DNA from: JBFLVQ01 sp040758525
GTDB taxonomy: Bacteria; Acidobacteriota; Blastocatellia; Chloracidobacteriales; JADJPF01
Length of the DNA stretch: 7,231 nucleotides
Assembly: GCA_040758525.1 (NCBI GenBank)
Contig: JBFLVQ010000491.1
Coordinates: 1-7,231, forward strand
Direction: 5' to 3'
Part shown: in pieces, positions 1 to 5,468 of the stretch
Position numbering within the stretch: position 1 is the stretch's first letter
How the letters are laid out: every line of letters starts with the position of its first letter
Position numbers and translations under genes: made by a program
The notes under the pieces: model-generated
What the model saw: only the letters and a program-made list of their open reading frames with translations
Told to the model about the DNA's origin: nothing
The model's database searches: none

Positions 1-1986
1 ATTGAATGTTGGTCCGTTATCGGTTAAAAAAAGTAGATCTTCAGTAAGGTCTGTTGTCCAAAGCAGGTTCAAATTGCGCGGATCACTGGCATCAATGGTG
101 CTTAAAAGAACCTGATCTCCGATTTCAGAGAAGTAAACGAGCGACAACAGCCGTTTGCCAGCATCATTCTGAAAACTGCCGAGCGTAAAGCTACTAAAGC
201 AATTAATCTCAGTCTGGCCAATTATCTCACCAGTGTCGGTGTTGAAAGCAAGGACAGCTTTTGCCACGTCTGAGATAAAACCGATCTTACCATCTTGACT
301 GAAGAAGACCTCTGAGCTATCTATATCGATAAGATTTGCGGCTGGGAAAGGTTCTATAGTGGCTTTATATTGCCAAGGGCCACTATTAAGCGAAGCAAAT
401 AGCTCTAGTCTGAATTTATCAAAAAAAGGCTCAGTTTCTCTTGTTATTACCGCCAAGCGACGCATTTCTTGCGATTCAAAGAGTTTTATTGTGAGAGGAA
501 AATGGCTCTTAGTCTTAATACGATTGAGCAGTGCGCCTGTAGATGGTGAAATCTCTAGTATTTCATCTGATAGTGCTGAGGCAAGATAAGCGCGTGTGCC
601 ATCTTGAGTAACAGCGGGCTTTCTCGTCTCAAACGCTGATCCGGCAATATCACAATTAAAGCAGACACCATCTGGGACAGCAAACTTTCCACGCATTTGC
701 AAGCTGCCATCAGCATTGGCTTTTACTAGTAATACTTGTTGGCTAACAAGTTCTTGCAACATAAATTCTGTTGCTATACTGTTGGTGGCAAATCCTTCCG
801 TTAAAGATCGATTATCACTATCTTTAAAGGTAAAAACACCACGCACTGTTCCTTTCCTCATATCAAAAGAGATTAACTGAGTAGGAAATTGTCCTGACAC
901 AAAGCCAGTATTTCCATCTGCGCTAATTGCTGCTGCGTTAGGAAAAAAATCTGGCAGCGAAAATTTACTTAATTGTTTAGGCGGTTGTAGACCAGCAGGA
1001 TCTAGCTCGAATGTGGTTATTGCTCTGCTGAAAGCCTCGGCAACTATCAGCCGATTGTTTCGTCGTGCCATTACATTTACAAGGCTGCGCCTTGAACTTC
1101 CAGGAATTGGAGTCTGAGTCAATATCTTGGCTCTTTTGATATCGAAACTTACTAAAGTACTGGTTGATGGATTACCAGGTGAACTACTAGGTGCATCGAA
1201 AAAGCCTATGTCATCGTTGTCACTGACGATCAGTGGAATGTTAATAAATGATGTACCTTTAGTCGGCACTGGGATAGCGCCACGCTGACGCATAAAGCTT
1301 GGATTAGTAGCATCAATGAAGACTAGACGATCTGATAGGTCATTGAGAACCAGAGTACGTTGACCATTGCGTTCATGTACTGCGATTACTCCTATTCCCT
1401 CTACCTCTAGATCACTAGCTATTTCACCGGTGTGTGAATCAATGGCGATAAGAAAAGCTTTGTCTAGATCGAAATCGGCTGCATAAGTAAAAAGCCAACG
1501 ACCATCCCGGCTAAGGATAAGAGGGATGAACTGAGAAAAAATTATCCGATTCTCAGGAAGATCTGTTCTTACGGTTGTAGGATTACGAGGATTGCTAACA
1601 TCCAGAAAGAAGATTTGAGGCGGAGTGATAAAATCAGCTTGGTCAAAGCTAAGAAAGGCTGCGCGGTCACCTTGCATAGACATTCCTACTGGTCCTGGTA
1701 TCGCCACATCAGCCAGCTTTGCTCCAGTTTTGGCATCGAATGTGAATGCTGTACTAGTCTGCGGAGAGTAGGCAATACCAAAACGCTCATTGCTGTCCAT
1801 GGCTATATTAGTGAAGAAGTATGGTAGATAGCCACGCGGGAAGGTAATGGTTTGAGCTGCTTGGGTCTGTATTTGTGCAGTTACTGGAAAATTGTTAGTT
1901 GCGCTGCTACCACAAAGCAAGCAGACAATAACAAAGTAGCTAAGAAGTTGAAACTTTACATGCATGGTTTGGCAGTGAATTTTCAT
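1..1986 (-). CDS. Secreted beta-propeller (YVTN/LVIVD-like) protein, C-terminus beyond left edge
   Basis: Reading the minus strand from ATG at 1986 gives 662 uninterrupted codons to the window edge, so the stop lies outside. The N-terminus has a basic/polar start, a hydrophobic core at about residues 12-24 (FQLLSYFVIVCLL) and a likely signal-peptidase I site after VTA (residue 37, before Q38), so the protein is probably exported. The rest is rich in short beta-strand motifs of bacterial propellers: SRDGRWLF (159-166), ADGNTGFV (356-363), TQDGTRAY (460-467) and SQDGKIGF (563-570). These alternate with LDVSNPRNP (128-136), IDATNPSF (224-231) and IDASDPRN (630s), which resemble LVIVD/YVTN-type blade motifs. 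No catalytic residues are recognisable. Such proteins are usually annotated as YncE-like or lactonase-like propellers; binding or scaffold roles are possible but unproven. M1 is preferred over M8 because a GAGG Shine-Dalgarno sits 7 nt upstream of M1 and none precedes M8. The export call is firm; the family assignment is by motif only. Confidence 0.85.
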   Translation of the reverse strand, partial: MKIHCQTMHVKFQLLSYFVIVCLLCGSSATNNFPVTAQIQTQAAQTITFPRGYLPYFFTNIAMDSNERFGIAYSPQTSTAFTFDAKTGAKLADVAIPGPVGMSMQGDRAAFLSFDQADFITPPQIFFLDVSNPRNPTTVRTDLPENRIIFSQFIPLILSRDGRWLFTYAADFDLDKAFLIAIDSHTGEIASDLEVEGIGVIAVHERNGQRTLVLNDLSDRLVFIDATNPSFMRQRGAIPVPTKGTSFINIPLIVSDNDDIGFFDAPSSSPGNPSTSTLVSFDIKRAKILTQTPIPGSSRRSLVNVMARRNNRLIVAEAFSRAITTFELDPAGLQPPKQLSKFSLPDFFPNAAAISADGNTGFVSGQFPTQLISFDMRKGTVRGVFTFKDSDNRSLTEGFATNSIATEFMLQELVSQQVLLVKANADGSLQMRGKFAVPDGVCFNCDIAGSAFETRKPAVTQDGTRAYLASALSDEILEISPSTGALLNRIKTKSHFPLTIKLFESQEMRRLAVITRETEPFFDKFRLELFASLNSGPWQYKATIEPFPAANLIDIDSSEVFFSQDGKIGFISDVAKAVLAFNTDTGEIIGQTEINCFSSFTLGSFQNDAGKRLLSLVYFSEIGDQVLLSTIDASDPRNLNLLWTTDLTEDLLFLTDNGPTFN

Positions 1987-1993
1987 AATAATT

Positions 1994-1997
1994 CCTC
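1994..1997 (-). promoter_or_regulatory. Shine-Dalgarno of the left propeller gene
   Basis: On the minus strand GAGG (followed by A) lies 7 nt before the ATG at 1986. It supports this ATG over the in-frame ATG seven codons later, which has no purine-rich motif in front of it. Confidence 0.7.
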
Positions 1998-2048
1998 AAT
2001 ATAAATAGTTCTAGGTTGAGTTTGATTGTTGTTGCACTAGTGAAATAC

Positions 2049-2129
2049 CACACCAAGATCTTTGCTTTAGCTAGCATTGAAAACCGCTTAATCAGTTCTC
2101 AAGAAAATGTAGGATAAGATCTTGGTGTG
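2049..2129 (-). ncRNA. Candidate structured leader RNA (three-way junction)
   Basis: Seen in the sequence: a perfect 14-bp inverted repeat, CACACCAAGATCTT at 2049-2062 and its complement at 2116-2129, encloses 53 nt. Inside it, 2077-2084 pairs with 2095-2102 (8 bp, 10-nt loop). The one non-Watson-Crick position (2081/2098) is a G·U pair only if the minus strand is transcribed; on the plus strand it would be A-C. A 4-bp hairpin (TGCT/AGCA, 2063-2076) sits directly between the second helix and the outer stem. The result is a closed three-way junction with a 13-nt single-stranded joining segment (2103-2115). It ends 62 nt before the left propeller gene's start codon, in the same orientation, so it would be a 5' leader element or a separate small RNA. 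I recognise no known riboswitch family. A palindromic mobile repeat is an alternative, although no target duplication flanks it. Confidence 0.4.
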
Positions 2130-2164
2130 CATGCTATAAAGTATAAGAAGGATTTTTTATCATA

Positions 2165-2206
2165 CACTATACTTTTCTGATCGATATTGATCAGAAAAGT
2201 ATAGTG
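2165..2206. repeat. Perfect 18-bp dyad, copy 1 of a repeated element
   Basis: The arms CACTATACTTTTCTGATC (2165-2182) and its exact complement (2189-2206) flank a 6-nt centre. The element lies 41 nt past the stop of the 996-aa gene and 178 nt before the start of the left propeller gene. A hairpin here could act as a bidirectional transcription terminator, but no U-tract follows on either strand (on the minus strand the next bases are TATGATAAAAAA). Read as a promoter on the minus strand it gives CTGATC (2194-2189), 17 nt, TATAGT (2171-2166), matching the geometry of the related copy at 5283-5311. An operator overlapping a promoter is therefore as likely as a terminator. Confidence 0.6.
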
Positions 2207-2247
2207 AAGAAGAGAGTAGAGGATTAGAGTTACTACACATTAGTTAT

Positions 2248-5238
2248 CTATGGATGAATGGTGCAAAGATAGATCTCACTTTGTGCTGCCGCCGCACTCC
2301 TCCAATAAACGTGCAGATTTTTGCGATTATCAGTAACAAATCTAAGATCTGCTAGACCAGTATTGAGTTCGCGGAATTTACCAAAATTACCAGACAGATT
2401 GGTAATACGACCAACCTGTCCGTTATCAAGTAAGGTGGCAACTAAGACACCATTAGCTGATAGCCAGGTAACATTAACTCTGCCATTGCGATCAACTGCC
2501 ATATCGGCAGAACTACTGCTAGTAAAATCGATACCTCTGAGAACTTGGCCATCTTGGGAAAGATTGAAAGGTTGACTAAAGGTTAAACCTTTGTCAGTTG
2601 ATTTAACAAAATAGATATCTTTTCTTGTTACCTCTTCTCCCAGAGGTGGATGAGGTGGAGTAAAGGCTAAGAATGAGATATAGATATTGTCGTCTTTATC
2701 AATACTCAAAAGTTGGGAGCCAGAAAAAAGGAGCTCATTATTGATAATAGCACTATCGGTATCACTGAACTTTAACACCTCCCTTTGCTCGGTAAACTTC
2801 TTACCATCGGGAGCCACTGATAGAAAGACTGTTGTCGGACCGAAACCATCATCTTCAGTAACTGCATAGACAAAGTAGGCAGTTCCTTTAGAATCAAAAG
2901 CACTGTTTCTTAGAGGGGCCTCGGCTGGTGAGACCATCTCAGGTTGAGAGAAGGTCTTACCTTGATCGGTAGAGCGAACAACAAAAAACCCTAAAGAACC
3001 TTCAAAGAAAGAGAAAACAGTAATCTTAATATTACCGCGTGCATCTACAACCATGGTTGTTCGTGTGGAGCTTACAGAACCGTTAAAAGCAAGCACTGGC
3101 GAGGAGAAAGTCTTTCCACCATCAGTTGATTTGATCAAAAAAAGAGCTTCACTAGCAGGATTATCGAGAGTGTCTGCGACAAAAGCGATATAGATATTTC
3201 TCTTGCTGTCAAGCCCCAGCAAAGCAGGCCCTCTAGGGTTGCGAGTAATACTTGCTACTGTAGGAATGCTAAGCGAGGGTGAAAACTTCTTACCGCGAGC
3301 AGTTAATTGCTGGTAAAAAATGCCTGATGTTAATGTCGCGCTCTGCGGATCAAATTTAACATTATCATCAACAAAACAGACATGTAAGTTACCCTTGTTA
3401 TCAAATTTCATGCCATCTTGAGAGATATGTGAATTATTTTTGCTCTTAGAGATGTTAATTGGTGTGCTGGCAGGATGATTGGTAGGGAAGACAGTTAGGC
3501 GAAAGTTGGTTCTTCTGATTGTCTGTCTGCTTGTTGCTGTAACCGTGATTAAGTAAGTATCAGGCTTTACATCATTAGTAGTGGAAATGGTTAACATCGC
3601 TTTGTCACTTACACGCGCTGGTGTAGGAGTAAAGTTATAACTAAGCCCAGCGATTTGTGGTGTCGCAGTAAAGCTAATATTATCTGTGAATCCATTTCTA
3701 CCAATCAACTGTAGAGGAAAGGTTGCGTTGCTACCCGCAATCACACTACCATAGGTGCTTGCTGCCGAGACACTGAAGTCTGGTGTTTTAGTATTGTAGT
3801 TGGCTGGTATCTTGGTGAAATAGACATCTGGATCACCACTACGTTCATCGCTCCAGGTCACAAAGAAGTCATTGCCAAATGCAGCAATGCCATCATAATC
3901 TGAATGATAGTTCCCGCTAAGGGTGAAGTTAAATTCTGCTGAACCAACGTTCTCTTTTTCTACTGGATCAAAAAACCAGTTATGATTAGTGACCTGAAAG
4001 TTATTTGAGAAACTCGTTCCACCATCTCTAGAGATCGTCATAAAAACATCCGTTAAGCTATCAGAGATGGGATCGTTTCTACGATCCCACCAGCGCACTC
4101 CAATAATACCATTATCCGTTACCGCTACTGAGGGAATAGATTGACTTGTGCTAGTGGTATCATCATTAAGCCTAATGGCATTGGTGAAAGTGTTGCCGGC
4201 GTCGGTAGATTTAGTATAGAAAATATCTCCTTTATCAAAAGCTGATCCACCAAGATCAACACCAGCTCCATATACAATATGGACTATTCCTTGTTGATCT
4301 ATTGCCATGCTAGGGAAATTATCTGTTCTCACTCCAAACAGACCACCCGTCAGGGATGGACTAGAGAGAAACCGTCTACCTGCTACTATTGGACTGGTGA
4401 ATGTTTTTCCACCATCAGTCGATTTTACAATCGAGATATTAATTTCCATACCTTTAGAGCTGGCGAGATCACTACGATAGGCAACATAAAGGTCGCCATT
4501 AGGGGCAACCGCCGGCATTGCTCCTTGCAAATCATCCTCATTCTCTACAGAAACGGCTACCGGTGGTAAAAAGGTTTGACCCCCATCTGTAGAGCGCGCA
4601 ACAACAATCCTACGGTTGGCGCCAGACCTATCATTTGACCAGCTTACATAGACATTACCTTTAAATGGTGAGTTAGCATGTGTATCTACTGCAATCCATT
4701 CTTTATCTTGAAAACCTCCCAAGTTGCTAAGTGAGGTACTAGCATCAACCGGGGCGCTAAAGGTAATACCATTATCAGTAGATTTGCCAACCCCAACAAT
4801 ACTTTTTCTTTCTGTATTCACTATCACAAAAGTTAAAGTGGAGTAATAAAATTCGCCATCATTAGCACCACGCACAACAACCTGATCGGCAACATTGAGT
4901 GAATTGGGAAATGCAGGAAAACTATGCTGAGCAAAAGACTTCCCTCCGTCAGTAGAAACAGCGTAATCCGCGCCTTGCTGACGATCTCTGAAAGTAACAA
5001 CAATACTTTTACCATTAACAGCAATACTACTCTCACTCTGGGTAAGAGAGTCGGGTTTGAGATCAGGAGTATTAACCCGTATATTAGTATTTATCGGTTC
5101 ATCAACGATATCTTGGTAAGAGAGTCTTGCGTACTTTTTCATTCCATTACTGTTGGCAATAGCTGAAGGTAGCTGCGGTATGATGACAAACTGTATGAAG
5201 ACTATGATTAATAAAAATCTTGCTACACTATTTTTCAT
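2248..5238 (-). CDS. Secreted double Asp-box (BNR/sialidase-like) propeller protein with central Ig-like domain
   Basis: A complete 996-aa protein. Residues 1-29 form a signal peptide (hydrophobic core about 8-20, likely cleavage after SAIA), so it is exported. Six Asp-boxes of the S-x-D-x-G-x-[TS]-F type follow: 95-102, 153-160, 216-223, 273-280, 344-351 and 403-410, fitting a six-bladed propeller. Residues about 487-585 look like an Ig-like beta-sandwich (starting TPDFSVSA, ending FRLTVFP). A second propeller follows, with clear Asp-boxes at 704-711, 756-763 and 880-887 and degenerate ones near 646-652 and 808-815. Asp-boxes are structural and occur in sialidases, reelin, Vps10 and many non-enzymatic proteins. 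I do not see a convincing sialidase FRIP motif and arginine triad, so enzymatic activity should not be assumed despite likely automatic 'exo-alpha-sialidase' labels. There is no C-terminal membrane anchor or sorting motif; the protein ends LCTIHP. The start is set by a perfect AAGGAGG with 6-nt spacing. A good promoter lies at 5283-5311. Confidence 0.93.
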   Translation of the reverse strand: MKNSVARFLLIIVFIQFVIIPQLPSAIANSNGMKKYARLSYQDIVDEPINTNIRVNTPDLKPDSLTQSESSIAVNGKSIVVTFRDRQQGADYAVSTDGGKSFAQHSFPAFPNSLNVADQVVVRGANDGEFYYSTLTFVIVNTERKSIVGVGKSTDNGITFSAPVDASTSLSNLGGFQDKEWIAVDTHANSPFKGNVYVSWSNDRSGANRRIVVARSTDGGQTFLPPVAVSVENEDDLQGAMPAVAPNGDLYVAYRSDLASSKGMEINISIVKSTDGGKTFTSPIVAGRRFLSSPSLTGGLFGVRTDNFPSMAIDQQGIVHIVYGAGVDLGGSAFDKGDIFYTKSTDAGNTFTNAIRLNDDTTSTSQSIPSVAVTDNGIIGVRWWDRRNDPISDSLTDVFMTISRDGGTSFSNNFQVTNHNWFFDPVEKENVGSAEFNFTLSGNYHSDYDGIAAFGNDFFVTWSDERSGDPDVYFTKIPANYNTKTPDFSVSAASTYGSVIAGSNATFPLQLIGRNGFTDNISFTATPQIAGLSYNFTPTPARVSDKAMLTISTTNDVKPDTYLITVTATSRQTIRRTNFRLTVFPTNHPASTPINISKSKNNSHISQDGMKFDNKGNLHVCFVDDNVKFDPQSATLTSGIFYQQLTARGKKFSPSLSIPTVASITRNPRGPALLGLDSKRNIYIAFVADTLDNPASEALFLIKSTDGGKTFSSPVLAFNGSVSSTRTTMVVDARGNIKITVFSFFEGSLGFFVVRSTDQGKTFSQPEMVSPAEAPLRNSAFDSKGTAYFVYAVTEDDGFGPTTVFLSVAPDGKKFTEQREVLKFSDTDSAIINNELLFSGSQLLSIDKDDNIYISFLAFTPPHPPLGEEVTRKDIYFVKSTDKGLTFSQPFNLSQDGQVLRGIDFTSSSSADMAVDRNGRVNVTWLSANGVLVATLLDNGQVGRITNLSGNFGKFRELNTGLADLRFVTDNRKNLHVYWRSAAAAQSEIYLCTIHP

Positions 5239-5244
5239 AAGTAT

Positions 5245-5251
5245 CCTCCTT
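5245..5251 (-). promoter_or_regulatory. Strong Shine-Dalgarno of the 996-aa propeller gene
   Basis: Minus-strand AAGGAGG is fully complementary to the 16S rRNA anti-SD core. It stands 6 nt before the ATG at 5238 and fixes this start. It is the strongest of the three gene starts in the window. Confidence 0.85.
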
Positions 5252-5282
5252 GGCCTAGGGTAACAAGAAGTTTTGCTAATGC

Positions 5283-5311
5283 CTTATACTTTCCTGATCA
5301 AGATCTGTCAG
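5283..5311 (-). promoter_or_regulatory. Sigma-70-like promoter of the 996-aa propeller gene
   Basis: On the minus strand CTGACA (5311-5306, 5 of 6 to TTGACA) and TATAAG (5288-5283, 5 of 6 to TATAAT) are separated by exactly 17 nt. Transcription would begin near 5276, leaving a leader of about 38 nt with the strong SD near its end. The promoter coincides with the diverged dyad copy at 5285-5321, so a dimeric regulator binding the dyad would cover the -35 to -10 region. Confidence 0.55.
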
Positions 5312-5321
5312 AAAAGTACAG
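5285..5321. repeat. Diverged copy 2 of the dyad element
   Basis: Aligns without gaps to 2168-2204: TATACTTT(T/C)CTGATC, then 8 poorly conserved nt, then TCAGAAAAGTA, then (T/C)AG; 30 of 37 positions match by eye. The arms (5287-5297 and 5308-5318) form an 11-bp inverted repeat with one mismatch at 5293, which would be a G·U pair in minus-strand RNA. Both copies lie upstream of a minus-strand gene for an exported propeller protein, so a shared operator is a reasonable inference; a dispersed palindromic repeat is the alternative. Confidence 0.5.
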
Positions 5322-5410
5322 CAGGTTAAATCACGGTAATTTCCTAGTAAAAGTTGGGAAAAAGGTGGCTAGTATCAATCATCTTGCAATTCTTGGTTAA
5401 TTGGCTTACC

Positions 5411-5438
5411 TTGGTCTATCCTAGCTGTTACATATTTA
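5411..5438 (+). promoter_or_regulatory. Weak candidate promoter of the kinase-FGE gene
   Basis: TTGGTC (5411-5416) and TATTTA (5433-5438) are 16 nt apart, about 30 nt before the kinase ATG. Each box has about four matches to consensus, in AT-rich sequence where such matches arise by chance. The rest of 5239-5468 shows no RNA gene or small reading frame I can support. Confidence 0.25.
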
Positions 5439-5468
5439 ATCAAACAGTATTAAGTAATTGTTTTTACT

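Noticed and set aside
1909..1926. Lipoprotein lipobox in the left propeller gene (VCLLCG, residues 21-26)
   Set aside because: Before C25 the residues are C-L-L, with Leu at -1 and Cys at -3, which does not fit the lipobox. A signal-peptidase I site after VTA is better.
2035..2042. 8-bp palindrome CACTAGTG as an operator
   Set aside because: Too short to be meaningful alone, and no second copy was seen near another gene start.
2165..2206. Classical Rho-independent terminator of the 996-aa gene
   Set aside because: The stem is perfect but AT-rich and no U-tract follows it on either strand. It also shares sequence with a promoter-associated dyad, so terminator function is only one possibility.
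4279..4569. Small plus-strand reading frames inside the propeller genes (such as 1615-1827, 2321-2575, 4279-4569, 4924-5166)
   Set aside because: They lie entirely antisense to well-supported coding sequence, have no ribosome binding sites I could see, and encode low-complexity products with no recognisable features.
2248..5238. Functional exo-alpha-sialidase
   Set aside because: Asp-boxes alone are structural. No clear FRIP motif, catalytic Tyr/Glu pair or arginine triad could be assigned.
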